64,000 nt of DNA from Nitrospirota bacterium. GTDB taxonomy: Bacteria; Nitrospirota; Thermodesulfovibrionia; UBA6902. This document shows positions 1 through 7,942 of the stretch, piece by piece. How positions within the stretch are numbered: the first letter of the stretch is position 1; each line of letters opens with the position of its first letter. The translations under genes and the position numbers were made by a program. Under the pieces are notes generated by a model. The model did not search any database and had not been told where the DNA came from. It saw nothing but the letters and a program-made list of their open reading frames with translations. The stretch lies in NCBI GenBank assembly GCA_016234115.1, contig JACRHD010000004.1, positions 1 to 64,000 of the forward strand. The letters run 5' to 3'.

Positions 1-1305
1 AAGATGGCTGATGAGCGGGATATTGAAGTGCCCAAAGGATGCGACTGGACAAGCCTTAAAGAACTATCGGGGACACGCCTGACTGATCATTATTCCGATA
101 TACTTCGCAAGCTTCGCGAGGCAAAAGGAATCCTGGGTGATATCTTTGCCCAGTCAATGCCGCGCTTCAACAATCCTGTGAACCTGAAACGGGTCATCAA
201 TATGATTGACGAGGAAGAATGGTCAGAGATGGATGTGGATGTGAAGGGCGCGGCCTTTGAAGGTCTGCTCGAAAGGGCAGCGAGTGAAGGAAAGAAGGGT
301 GCGGGACAGTATTTCACCCCTCGCGTTTTGATCCAGTCCATTGTCCGGGTCATGAAACCCGACCCGCGCGATGTGCGTGATTTCACGATCTGCGATCCAG
401 CCTGCGGCACAGGAGGTTTTCTGGTCTGTGCTTATTAATGGTTGATAGAGCAGACTAAAGGTGCATTCGACCGCAAAGATATCAAACGGATAAAGTCCGC
501 GACCTATTACGGTCAGGATTTAGTGCCGCGTCCCAGAAGGCTTGCGCTCATGAATCTTTTCCTGCATGGGTTGGAGGCGAGGATTTATTTGGGCGATACG
601 ATTTATGAACCGAACAGAGGAGAGCTTTATAACTGTGTCCTGACCAATCCGCCCTTCGGCACCAAAGGCGCGAACCAAGCCCCTGAGCGGGACGACTTCA
701 CTATCGAGACGAGCAACAAACAGTTGAACTTTGTCCAGCATGTGATGAATATTCTCAAACCCGGCGGCAGGGCTGCAATTGTTCTGCCTGATAATTGTCT
801 CTTTGAAAATAAGGCAGGCGAAGTTTTTGAAATCCTTATGCAGGACTGCAACCTTCACACCATCCTGCGCCTGCCGCGAGGCACGTTTACGCCTTACAGC
901 CAGGGAGTGAAGGCAAATGTTATCTTTTTCCAGAAGGGTGCGAAGACCGAAGACGTCTGGATCTTCGATGCCCGCTCCAATGTGCCGGGCATTACGAAGA
1001 AGGACCGCCCGTTAAGTCCGAAGCATTTTGAGGAATTTGAAAAGTGTTACGGCAAAGACCCTAATGGTCAGAGCAAGCGGAAAGACTTAGGGGAGGAAGG
1101 CCGCTTCCGTAAGTTTCATGTCGATGAGATCAAAGAGCGAAACTTCAAGCTCGATATCACATGGCTCAAAGATGATTCTCTCGAAGACAGCGACGGACTG
1201 CCTGAACCGCAGGACTTGGCCAGTGAGGCGATTACAGAGCTTGAGGCTATGGTGGATGATCTGAGGGATATTATTCAGCTGATAGAAATAAATGGAGAGG
1301 AATGA
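1..1305 (+). pseudogene. hsdM: Type I restriction-modification methyltransferase subunit HsdM, 5' truncated by window edge and interrupted by an in-frame TAA
   Basis: This is the N6-adenine methyltransferase (M) subunit of a type I restriction system. The reading frame is already open at base 2-4 and enters in the family's conserved KMADER stretch, so the true start lies upstream of the window. The SAM-binding motif DPACGTGGF lies near bases 394-420 and the catalytic NPPF motif near 646-657. Between them the frame hits TAA at 436-438 and continues in the same frame with normal HsdM sequence (Trp-Leu-Ile-Glu). The codon is probably a former GAA, which would need a single G-to-T change. A downstream TTG at 442 could restart translation but would give a protein without SAM motif I. 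The alternative is a sequencing error. HsdS lies downstream, separated by an inserted GIY-YIG unit; no HsdR is visible. Confidence 0.85.
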
Positions 1306-1311
1306 AAATGC

Positions 1312-1380
1312 AAGATTCTTCGTTTCACTCAGAATGACATATCGGAGGGAAGTTGTCATTCTGAACGGAGTGAAGAATCT
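1312..1380. repeat. GTCATTCTGA-family palindromic repeat, upstream copy
   Basis: An imperfect inverted repeat with arms AGATTCTTC...TCAGAATGACA (from 1312) and TGTCATTCTGA...GAAGAATCT (to about 1380). It directly follows the hsdM stop codon and ends about 20 bp before the GIY-YIG gene. The same arms recur downstream of that gene. Confidence 0.8.
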
Positions 1381-1399
1381 CGATGGATAGATTTACTGA

Positions 1400-1867
1400 A
1401 TGAAACAATACTATGTCTACATAATGACAAACAGGTCGAAAACACTATATACGGGTGTCACTAACAATCTTGAGCGTCGTGTCTATGAGCATAAAAACAA
1501 GCTTGTTGCCGGCTTTACGAGTAAATACAATATTGACAGGCTTGTATATTTTGAGGCCACCCAAGATATCAATTCTGCGATAGCTCGTGAGAAACAGCTA
1601 AAAGGCTGGCTCAGAGCAAAGAAGGTTGCATTGATTGAGGCGAGCAATCCTGAATGGCAGGATTTATCCTCGGAGTGGCTTGAAAAGAAAAAGACAGATT
1701 CTTCGGCTTCGCCTCAGAATGACAGAAAAAGCGTAGCATGTTGTCCTGTGCCTTTTTTTTGTCATTCTGAATCCTTCGCCTGTCATTCTGAGCAAAGCGA
1801 AGAATTTTGCATTCAGGCTCAGGATAAACTCCGTGAAGAATCTGACTTCGAGGAGCCACGGAAATGA
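1400..1867 (+). CDS. GIY-YIG family endonuclease with a repeat-derived C-terminal tail
   Basis: A small single-domain GIY-YIG nuclease. Residues 1-85 hold the fold: YYVYIMTN at the N-terminus (YVY in place of GIY), LYTGVTNNLERR (YTG in place of YIG, followed by the conserved Arg), the family's H..K segment, and EKQLKGW. From about residue 98 onward the protein is translated from the GTCATTCTGA palindrome and reads as low-complexity Ser/Glu/Cys (CHSEQSEE type). The tail ends in a TGA that overlaps the hsdS ATG by 4 bp. The gene plus its two flanking hairpins splits hsdM from hsdS, which are normally adjacent. The nuclease domain is a confident call; the function is not. It could be a repair or structure-specific nuclease, or it could help mobilise the hairpins. 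Confidence 0.85.
   Translation: MKQYYVYIMTNRSKTLYTGVTNNLERRVYEHKNKLVAGFTSKYNIDRLVYFEATQDINSAIAREKQLKGWLRAKKVALIEASNPEWQDLSSEWLEKKKTDSSASPQNDRKSVACCPVPFFCHSESFACHSEQSEEFCIQAQDKLREESDFEEPRK
1696..1815. repeat. GTCATTCTGA-family palindromic repeat inside the 3' part of the GIY-YIG gene
   Basis: Left arm AGATTCTTCGGCTTCGCC...CAGAATGACAG (1696-1725) pairs with right arm CTGTCATTCTGAGCAAAGCG...GAATTTTGC (about 1779-1810). A third partial arm (GTCATTCTGAATCCTTCG) lies between them at 1761-1778. The repeat is in frame with the nuclease and encodes its tail. Confidence 0.8.
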
Positions 1868-3219
1868 GCGCTGGGCTGCCGCAAGGGTGGGCATCAGTTC
1901 AAATCGCTGAGCTATGTGATGTTTTAAAGGAGAAGGGGCGCGTGGGTGTCGTACCCTATCTGGAAATTGGTAATGTCGACATAGCCTCTAAGAATTATAC
2001 GTTTACCGAAAAACCCTCCGTCAAGGGCTGTAGAACGGCAAAACGGTACGATGTTCTGATTTCAAAGGTGCGCCCGACCAGAGGGGCAATAACTTGGATT
2101 CGGGAGGGAGAACTTCAAATATCTTCAGCGTTCACTGTCTTACGAAATAATGGCGCACTCGCTGAACAATACCTCTGGCTTTATCTCGCTTGGAATCAGG
2201 ATTACTTCAATCATCTCGGAGAAAGCTGCACGGGCACGATGTATCCAACAACATCGGATAATGCAATAGTAGACTTTGAATTGCCGATTGCTCCACTCGC
2301 CGAGCAACGTCGCATTGTGGCGAAGCTCGAGAAACTGTTAGGCAAAATAAACGCCTGCGAGAAGCGGTTGGCTAAGATTCCGGTCATCCTCAAACGCTTC
2401 CGCCAATCCATCCTCGCCGCCGCTTGCTCTGGAAGATTGACAGCGGATTGGAGAGAGAAGAACACCCTCCCCCTCGCCCCCTCCCCTCAAGGGCGGGGGG
2501 AAGAATTGCCAGGCATACCCGAAACTTGGCGGTGGGTGAAACTGCCTGACACTGGAGAAATGAATCGCGGGAAGTCACGACATAGACCGAGGAATGCACC
2601 TTTCCTATTCGGAGGGTCGTATCCATTTATCCAGACTGGCGACATTTCTCAGTCGGGAGGCAGAATCACGTCTCACAAGCAAACCTACAGTGAGGCAGGG
2701 CTCGCTCAGAGTCGTCTTTGGCCGGATCGAACCATTTGCATAACTATCGCTGCGAACATAGCTGAGTCCGCCATCTTAACATATCCTGTGTGTTTCCCAG
2801 ACAGTGTTGTTGGCATTATTACGACGACCGATGTGTGCGTTCCAGAATATGTAGAATATTTTATACGGGTGGCAAAAGCGGACCTTGCTACGTTTGCTCC
2901 TGCTACGGCACAGAAGAACATCAACATCGCAATCTTAAATGAACTCTCAGTGCCTATTCCTCCCCTTCCCGAACAGCAAGAAATCGTCCGCAGGGTGGAG
3001 GCGTTGTTTGCTCTGGCTGACCAGATAGAGGCCCGCTATACCAGGGCAAAAGCCTATGTAGACAAGCTCACCCAGTCCATCCTTGCCAAAGCCTTTCGCG
3101 GTGAACTTGTCCCTCAGGACCCGAATGATGAGCCTGCGTCAGAACTTCTTGAGAGGACAAAGGCAGAGAAGATGGAAATTTCAGGGAAGAAAGCCGGGCG
3201 GGTGATAAAAAGAAAATGA
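1864..3219 (+). CDS. hsdS: Type I restriction-modification specificity subunit HsdS
   Basis: The DNA-recognition subunit, 451 residues, with the expected two-fold layout: target-recognition domain 1 (about 1-145, ending IAPLAEQRRIVAKLEKLL), a central coiled-coil spacer (to about 200), target-recognition domain 2 (about 217-370, ending IPPLPEQQEIVRRVEALF) and a C-terminal coiled coil. The duplicated P-L-x-EQ-x-x-IV motifs mark the ends of the two domains. Residues about 200-215 (NTLPLAPSPQGRGEE) are encoded by a CCCCCTC-type interspersed repeat at 2461-2505 placed exactly in the inter-domain linker, where it should be tolerated. The ATG overlaps the preceding TGA. With hsdM broken, activity is doubtful unless a second M subunit exists. 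Confidence 0.93.
   Translation: MSAGLPQGWASVQIAELCDVLKEKGRVGVVPYLEIGNVDIASKNYTFTEKPSVKGCRTAKRYDVLISKVRPTRGAITWIREGELQISSAFTVLRNNGALAEQYLWLYLAWNQDYFNHLGESCTGTMYPTTSDNAIVDFELPIAPLAEQRRIVAKLEKLLGKINACEKRLAKIPVILKRFRQSILAAACSGRLTADWREKNTLPLAPSPQGRGEELPGIPETWRWVKLPDTGEMNRGKSRHRPRNAPFLFGGSYPFIQTGDISQSGGRITSHKQTYSEAGLAQSRLWPDRTICITIAANIAESAILTYPVCFPDSVVGIITTTDVCVPEYVEYFIRVAKADLATFAPATAQKNINIAILNELSVPIPPLPEQQEIVRRVEALFALADQIEARYTRAKAYVDKLTQSILAKAFRGELVPQDPNDEPASELLERTKAEKMEISGKKAGRVIKRK
2461..2505. repeat. C-rich interspersed repeat inside the hsdS linker
   Basis: CTCCCCCTCGCCCCCTCCCC followed by TCAAGGGCGGGGGGAAG forms a short hairpin-capable stretch unlike the surrounding coding sequence. It keeps the hsdS frame open and resembles the CCCCCTTT...AAAGGGGG repeats near 34.6, 35.6, 54.6, 62.0 and 62.7 kb. 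Confidence 0.65.
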
Positions 3220-3232
3220 GAACAGATTTTTC

Positions 3233-3241
3233 TGTTATAAT
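3233..3241 (+). promoter_or_regulatory. Extended -10 promoter element upstream of the two-gene unknown pair
   Basis: TGTTATAAT is a perfect TGn-TATAAT extended -10 just after the hsdS stop, giving a leader of about 28 nt before the ATG at 3275. No good -35 is visible, which is usual for extended -10 promoters. Confidence 0.5.
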
Positions 3242-3274
3242 AACGTTAAATCATCTTGTTAGCGCAGGGGCATA

Positions 3275-3640
3275 ATGATAGGGACGACCTTAGAAGAAAC
3301 AATCGAGTCTGTTGAGGAAATCTATAAGGAATGTTCTAAAGCAAACTGGGACGGTTATGGCGCCAATCCTGTTTCAAGAGATTCTGTCTTTGAGGCCACG
3401 AAATTTCTTCATCTGATACCCTCTTCTTTCCCTATGCCTCAGGTTGTTGCTGAGCCATCAGGCGAAATAGGGCTGGAATGGAATAATAATCGAGGATATG
3501 TATTTGCAATCAGTTTTGGCAGTAAAAATATGATTGCCTACGCAGGGATATTCGGGAACAGCAAGACGCATGGCACGGAGTATTTCGGGGAAGCAATACC
3601 GCCGGTCATAATTGATAATTTGAGACGTCTTAATCAATAA
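3275..3640 (+). CDS. Conserved protein of unknown function (WDGYGA-type)
   Basis: A 121-residue soluble protein with no signal peptide or membrane segment. The N-terminal third is a helical stretch ending in the NWDGYGANPVS signature; the rest looks beta-rich (EIGLEWNNN, YVFAISFG, IAYAGIFG). An AGGGG-type ribosome-binding site precedes the ATG. It is followed 21 bp later by a second unknown gene, and from memory these two protein types often occur as a pair next to mobile or defence genes. No catalytic motif can be assigned. The pairing, the extended -10 promoter at 3233 and the location in a restriction island suggest a transferred module. Confidence 0.8.
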   Translation: MIGTTLEETIESVEEIYKECSKANWDGYGANPVSRDSVFEATKFLHLIPSSFPMPQVVAEPSGEIGLEWNNNRGYVFAISFGSKNMIAYAGIFGNSKTHGTEYFGEAIPPVIIDNLRRLNQ

Positions 3641-3661
3641 GACGTAAGACAATGAGGGGAC

Positions 3662-4045
3662 ATGGAGCCGGAACAGGTACGACCTGAAGAGGTCTTAGCG
3701 CGATTTATTTTTCATAAAAACCATTTCAGTATTGAGCATAAAAGAGCTAAATATGCAGCCTTTCTTCCTGCGCCCAATGGTGAGACATCGGTATTTCGTG
3801 TTTCCGGATTGACGGATATTGTAATATGGCAAATCGGAGATAAGGACGTTGCGGTAAAGCGAAGAATGCCTATTTTGGGTCGTGCCGATATTTTGGCCTT
3901 TCATGTATTGAACAGATCATTAAGAATTAAGCCTGATGATACTCCTCCCCTGCACGCTAACATCACTGGATGGCCTAAAGAGAAATCGGAACAGAAATTA
4001 ATTGCAATGGAACTGGCGAGGGATGCCCAGCTGTATTTGAAATGA
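3662..4045 (+). CDS. Conserved protein of unknown function, partner of the preceding gene
   Basis: A 127-residue protein without signal peptide or membrane segments. Conserved-looking features are NHFSIEHKRAKYAAFLP near the N-terminus, VFRVSGLTDIVIWQIGD in the middle, and HANITGWPKEKSEQKLIAMELA near the C-terminus. A GAGGGG ribosome-binding site precedes the ATG. Its stop overlaps the radC start by 4 bp (ATGA), so the two are probably translated together. Function unknown; the preceding 121-residue gene and this one look like a fixed pair. Confidence 0.8.
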   Translation: MEPEQVRPEEVLARFIFHKNHFSIEHKRAKYAAFLPAPNGETSVFRVSGLTDIVIWQIGDKDVAVKRRMPILGRADILAFHVLNRSLRIKPDDTPPLHANITGWPKEKSEQKLIAMELARDAQLYLK

Positions 4046-4701
4046 AAAAGCTGCGAGATATACCTGAGTCCGACCGCCCCCGCGAAAAGCTACAGCAAAA
4101 GGGAGCCGAGTCTTTATCTGATAAAGAATTAATGGCAATCCTTTTGGGCAGTGGAACAAAAGGACATGACGTACTAACTGTTGCAGGCAGGATTCTAAAA
4201 ATATTGGATGGCAGTAACGGAAATCTGTATATCGAAGAACTCCAGAAAATAGAAGGCGTTGGATTAGCTAAGGCTACGCTGATTGCTGCCGCCCTTGAGT
4301 TTGCCCGTCGAAGGATTCGTCCGGAAGGGTTGAAAATATCTTTTCCTGCCGACATACTTCCACTAATTCAGCATTATGCAGACCGAAAGCAAGAGCACTT
4401 TATCTGCATTTCAATCAACGGCGCCAACGAGGTAGTAAAAAGCCGTGTTGTCTCCGTCGGTCTTGTAAATAAAACTCAGGTACATCCAAGAGAAGTCTTC
4501 GCTGACCCGATTACCGACAGGGCATCAGCAATAATTGTGGCCCATAACCATCCCGTAGGAACTCTAACTCCAAGCAACGAAGATATTGAAATTACCAGGC
4601 AACTTAAGTCCGCAGGCGATACCCTCGGCATCAGACTTCTCGATCACATCGTCTTCAACCACAAAGGGTATTACAGTTTTCTGGAGAATGGAGAAATGTG
4701 A
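4042..4701 (+). CDS. radC: RadC family JAB/MPN-domain protein
   Basis: A 219-residue RadC-type protein. An N-terminal helix-hairpin-helix region (about 15-85, with IEGVGLAKA) precedes a C-terminal JAB1/MPN metalloprotease-like domain. The zinc signature is visible as AHNHPVGTLTPSNED (His-x-His, Ser, Asp). Despite the name, RadC has no proven role in repair. Close homologues often sit in defence islands and mobile elements, as here, directly after the restriction genes and coupled to the upstream unknown gene through an ATGA overlap. Confidence 0.92.
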   Translation: MKKLRDIPESDRPREKLQQKGAESLSDKELMAILLGSGTKGHDVLTVAGRILKILDGSNGNLYIEELQKIEGVGLAKATLIAAALEFARRRIRPEGLKISFPADILPLIQHYADRKQEHFICISINGANEVVKSRVVSVGLVNKTQVHPREVFADPITDRASAIIVAHNHPVGTLTPSNEDIEITRQLKSAGDTLGIRLLDHIVFNHKGYYSFLENGEM

Positions 4702-4729
4702 GCAGCGATGTATGCTGAACCTTCAATCT

Positions 4730-5191
4730 CTACTTTCCGCTCAATTCCTTCAACAGGCTTTTAATACTCTTCTTCAAAACCGGATGCACTTTATCCGGCG
4801 CTATCTCCGCAAGCGGCTTCAGCACAAATTCCCTCTCGCTGATTCCCGGGTGTGGGATTTCCAGTTCGCCGGTCTTCATTGTCAGATCATCGTAGAGCAA
4901 AATATCGAGATCAATAACCCTGGGGCCCCAGCGGGAAGTCGGCAACCTGCCAACCTCTTCCTCTATTTTTTTCAGCGCTCGCAACAGGTCTTCAGGTCCG
5001 AGGGACGTTTCAGCCTCAACCGCCATATTGATGAATTTCGGCTGTTCCTCAACTCCCCACGGCTCGGTCTCGAGCATGGATGAACGTTTTGTAATTCTTG
5101 TCCCATGTTCTGTCAGCAGCCTGATCGCCCTCTCGCAGTTGTCTTCCCTGTTGCCGAGATTGGAGCCGATGCCGAGGTAGACTGTATGCAT
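4730..5191 (-). CDS. folK: 2-amino-4-hydroxy-6-hydroxymethyldihydropteridine pyrophosphokinase
   Basis: Transfers pyrophosphate from ATP to 6-hydroxymethyl-dihydropterin in folate synthesis. The 153-residue sequence carries the family hallmarks: GSNLGNRE at the N-terminus, ETEPWG, FINMAVEAET, the ATP/Mg-binding RWGPRVIDLDILLYDD, and IPHPGISEREFVLKPLAEIAP. It is monofunctional (not fused to FolB or FolP). It lies downstream of dapL on the same strand, with a heptamer palindrome filling the whole spacer. Confidence 0.95.
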   Translation of the reverse strand: MHTVYLGIGSNLGNREDNCERAIRLLTEHGTRITKRSSMLETEPWGVEEQPKFINMAVEAETSLGPEDLLRALKKIEEEVGRLPTSRWGPRVIDLDILLYDDLTMKTGELEIPHPGISEREFVLKPLAEIAPDKVHPVLKKSIKSLLKELSGK

Positions 5192-5196
5192 AATCG

Positions 5197-5283
5197 GAGT
5201 TAAGAGTTAAGAGTCAAGAGTCAAGAGAAATGCTTCTCAATCAGATATTCTGACTTAACTCTTAACTCATAACTCTTGACTCT
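5197..5283. repeat. Heptamer palindrome (AGAGTTA units) between dapL and folK
   Basis: The left arm (5197-5227) is four or five consecutive 7-bp units of the type AGAGTTA/AGAGTCA. The right arm (5252-5283) is the complementary run CTTAACT/CTTGACT. The loop is about 24 bp. The element fills the spacer up to 2 bp from the dapL stop. The loop and right arm closely resemble the element at 26377-26463, so the two are probably copies of one element. Confidence 0.85.
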
Positions 5284-5284
5284 A

Positions 5285-6460
5285 TTAAAGTACCTTACCT
5301 ATCCTCTCCACCGCTTCCTTTATCCTCTTTGCGGAGGCTGTGAGGGCGAAGCGGATGTAGCCTTCACCGGGCGCGCCGAAGCCGTTGCCGGGTGTGCCGA
5401 GGACCCCCGCGTTATTAAGCAGATGGGCGACAAAGTCGGATGAAGTGAAGCCCTTCGGCACCCTTGCCCAGAGATAGAACGACGCCGCAGGTTTCCCTGC
5501 CTCCAGTCCTATTTTCTTTAACCCGGCGTACAGGACGTCCCGTCTTTCCTGATAAATGTCCCGTATTTTTTCAAGAACGGGCTCTTCGGTCCCGAGCGCC
5601 TCTATGCCGGCCTCCTGGATGGCCTGGAATATCCCGGAATCCAGGTTGGTCTTGATCTTTCCGAGCCCGAATATCGCCTTTGCGTTGCCTACGGCAAAAC
5701 CGATCCGCCATCCCGTCATATTGTATGTTTTGGACAGGGAATGAAATTCAATCCCCACGTCCTTCGCTCCTGGAATCTGGAGAAAGCTCAACGGCTTTTT
5801 GCCGTCATAAAATATCTCCGAATACGCTGCGTCATGACATACGATGATGTTGTTATTTGCCGCGAACTCAATGACCTCTTTGTAAAAGGCCCTACCCGCA
5901 ACAGCCGATGTCGGGTTATTCGGATAATTTATGAACATGAGCTTCGCTTTTTTCAGGGTAATTTTTGGTATGGCCTTAAGCTCGGGAAGATAATCGTTCC
6001 TTTCAAGCAGCGGCATGATATGGCTTTCACCTCCGGCAAACAGTGTCGCGACGGGATAAACAGGATATCCGGGGGACGGCACAAGCACTACGTCTCCGGG
6101 ATTAATAAAGGCGAGCGGCATATGCCCGATGCCTTCTTTGGACCCGATAAGCGAAAGCACCTCCGTCTTCGGGTCTAATGTCACGTTAAACCTCCTTTTG
6201 TACCAGCCCGCGACCGCCTGCCTGAAAGACGGCATCCCCTCATACGAAGGGTAACGGTGATGCTGAGGATTTTCTACGGCCTTTTTCATCCTCCGGACAA
6301 TATGTTTCGGGGTCGGGATATCGGGGTCGCCGATGCTCAAATCTATCACGTCAACGCCTTTGCCGACAGCTTCCTGCTTCATCCTGTCAATCGCGGCAAA
6401 TAGATAAGGAGGCAGGTCCCTGACTCTCCTCGCAAGGTCCACAGATACGATCTTTTTCAA
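5285..6460 (-). CDS. dapL: LL-diaminopimelate aminotransferase (class I/II PLP aminotransferase)
   Basis: A 391-residue fold-type I PLP enzyme, most like DapL, which makes LL-diaminopimelate directly from tetrahydrodipicolinate for lysine and peptidoglycan. Motifs: LSIGDPDIPTP, HHRYPSYEGMPSFRQAVA, INYPNNPTSAVA, HDAAYSEIFYDG, and the PLP-lysine segment SLSKTYNMTGWRIGFAVGN. The start is TTG, placed by a perfect AGGAGG seven bases upstream; no nearby in-frame ATG has such a site. A TATAAT-like element lies just upstream on the same strand. Related alanine or aspartate aminotransferases are the main alternative assignment. Confidence 0.88.
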   Translation of the reverse strand: MKKIVSVDLARRVRDLPPYLFAAIDRMKQEAVGKGVDVIDLSIGDPDIPTPKHIVRRMKKAVENPQHHRYPSYEGMPSFRQAVAGWYKRRFNVTLDPKTEVLSLIGSKEGIGHMPLAFINPGDVVLVPSPGYPVYPVATLFAGGESHIMPLLERNDYLPELKAIPKITLKKAKLMFINYPNNPTSAVAGRAFYKEVIEFAANNNIIVCHDAAYSEIFYDGKKPLSFLQIPGAKDVGIEFHSLSKTYNMTGWRIGFAVGNAKAIFGLGKIKTNLDSGIFQAIQEAGIEALGTEEPVLEKIRDIYQERRDVLYAGLKKIGLEAGKPAASFYLWARVPKGFTSSDFVAHLLNNAGVLGTPGNGFGAPGEGYIRFALTASAKRIKEAVERIGKVL

Positions 6461-6552
6461 AATAAACCTCCTGATAATAATTATAGTGGTCAGTAAAGGT
6501 TGTATTATAAGGAGTTCTCTCTATTATTTCAAAAGCGCATAGCGCATAGCGC

Positions 6553-6587
6553 TTGTGTATTTCGGTAGTGCCTACCGAAATACACAA
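6553..6587. repeat. Perfect TTTCGG-type hairpin
   Basis: TTGTGTATTTCGGTAG, a 3-nt loop (TGC), then its exact complement: 16-bp arms with no mismatch. It lies between the divergent dapL and REC-HDOD genes. Two relatives with TTTCGGGA arms occur at 24190 and 24262. Confidence 0.9.
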
Positions 6588-6639
6588 CCCTGTGCCCTAT
6601 GCCCTATGCTTTCTCTGCGGTTATGCCGAAAAGATATTC

Positions 6640-7866
6640 ATGAGCGGCCGTCAGACCATACTCTTTGTAGACGACGAGCAGAATGTGCTTAATTCCCTCC
6701 GCCGGCTGCTGTATGATGAACCGTGGGACCTGCTCTTCGCGGAGAGCGGAGCGGCAGGGCTTGAGGTGCTCGAAAAAGAAGACGTGGACCTCGTGATCTC
6801 CGACATACGGATGCCGCTGATGGAAGGGGTGGAATTTCTCAAACAGGTAAAAGAGCGCCATCCCCGCGTCTTGCGTATTTTTCTGAGCGGGCATGCGGAC
6901 AGGGGCGCGGTGGTCGAGGCGCTTGCCGAAGGATGCGCCCAACAGATACTGCCGAAGCCCTGGAAGGATGCGGAGCTTAAAGAGGTGATCAGGACGGCCC
7001 TTTTGCAGGCGAATGACCTTAAGAAAAAAAATACCGGTCTCCAGCAGATCATCAACGCCCTCTCATCCCTGCGGACCATGCCCCAGACTTATCTTGAATT
7101 AAAAAAATGCTTTTCACACATAAATACCGTATCGATTGAGAGCCTCGCGGAGATTATCGAACAGGACGCCTCCGTGTCGGCTGAAGTATTGCGCTGGGCC
7201 AATTCCGCGCTTTTCGGGCAGATGCGCAAGGTCGATACAGTCGAACGGGCGTTGATGGTCCTCGGCATCGACATCCTTGAAGGGCTGGTCCTCTCCCATT
7301 CCATCTACGGCTCGATTTCTTCGGTCGCGCGACCCGTCGGGGGGTTTGACCTGAAGGCCTTTCAGACCCATTCATTGGCATGCGGGATACTTTCAAAGCT
7401 GCTTGTCGGCGAGATGTCGCATGTGGACCCGAAGGATGCGGACAGGGCCTTTACAGCGGGGCTGCTCCATGACGTGGGGAAATTAGTGGAGGAGCGGTAT
7501 CTTGCCGATGAATTCAGGAAGATCATCGATGCGGCGCGCCAGGGAAATACGCTCGTGATAGAGGCCGAGTATGAAGTCCTTTCAACGACCCACGATGAAA
7601 TCGGCAATTACCTTGCGCAGTGGTGGAGCATGCCTTCTTTCCTGATAAATGCCATCCGGTGGCACCATAAGCCGAAGCTTTGTAAGGCTGATCAGATTAT
7701 TGTCTCCGCTGTGCATGCGGCAAATGCGCTGGTGCAGAAATTTGAATTGGGCTCAAGCGGTAATTTCCGCCTCCCCAGTGCGGACGCTTCAATCCTGGAA
7801 TTTTTCGAAATCAGGCAAGAGGACCTTCCCGAACTAAAAGAAAAAGTCGCTTATTACCTGTCGTAA
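6640..7866 (+). CDS. Response regulator with REC and HDOD domains
   Basis: A 408-residue signalling protein. The N-terminal receiver domain (1-125) has the acidic pocket DDE at 11-13, phospho-acceptor Asp55 in DIRMPLMEG and the LPKPW lysine motif. A coiled linker leads to an HDOD domain (about 140-340) with AEIIEQDASVSAEVLRWANSA and LLHDVGKLVEERY, which reads as an HD-like remnant. HDOD proteins regulate motility, second-messenger signalling or stress by poorly known means. I chose the ATG at 6640 because the frame upstream runs through the perfect hairpin at 6553-6587. There is no cognate histidine kinase next to it. Confidence 0.88.
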   Translation: MSGRQTILFVDDEQNVLNSLRRLLYDEPWDLLFAESGAAGLEVLEKEDVDLVISDIRMPLMEGVEFLKQVKERHPRVLRIFLSGHADRGAVVEALAEGCAQQILPKPWKDAELKEVIRTALLQANDLKKKNTGLQQIINALSSLRTMPQTYLELKKCFSHINTVSIESLAEIIEQDASVSAEVLRWANSALFGQMRKVDTVERALMVLGIDILEGLVLSHSIYGSISSVARPVGGFDLKAFQTHSLACGILSKLLVGEMSHVDPKDADRAFTAGLLHDVGKLVEERYLADEFRKIIDAARQGNTLVIEAEYEVLSTTHDEIGNYLAQWWSMPSFLINAIRWHHKPKLCKADQIIVSAVHAANALVQKFELGSSGNFRLPSADASILEFFEIRQEDLPELKEKVAYYLS

Positions 7867-7871
7867 CGTTT

Positions 7872-7936
7872 AGTGACGAGTAACAAGTGACGAGTGACGG
7901 GTAACTAAAAAAACAGCTCCCGGTTACTCGTTACTG
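7872..7936. repeat. Heptamer palindrome (GTGACGA/GTAACAA units) between convergent genes
   Basis: The left arm contains five heptamers of the GTGACGA, GTAACAA, GTGACGG type (7873-7905). The right arm GGTTACTCGTTAC (about 7922-7934) is shorter. It fills the space between the stops of the REC-HDOD and ychF genes and could act as a bidirectional transcript end, although no T-tract is present. Confidence 0.8.
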
Positions 7937-7942
7937 ATGTGT

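Noticed and set aside
436-438. Reading the HsdM TAA as a recoded codon
   Set aside because: Known bacterial recoding uses UGA (selenocysteine) or UAG (pyrrolysine), not UAA, and no shift or recoding signal is visible. Mutation or error is simpler.
1-4701. A complete, active type I restriction system
   Set aside because: No hsdR is present in the window and hsdM carries an internal stop.
5197-5283. Calling the heptamer palindromes classical intrinsic terminators
   Set aside because: They lack a T-run on either strand and have long AT-containing arms; a role in transcript ends is possible but not shown.
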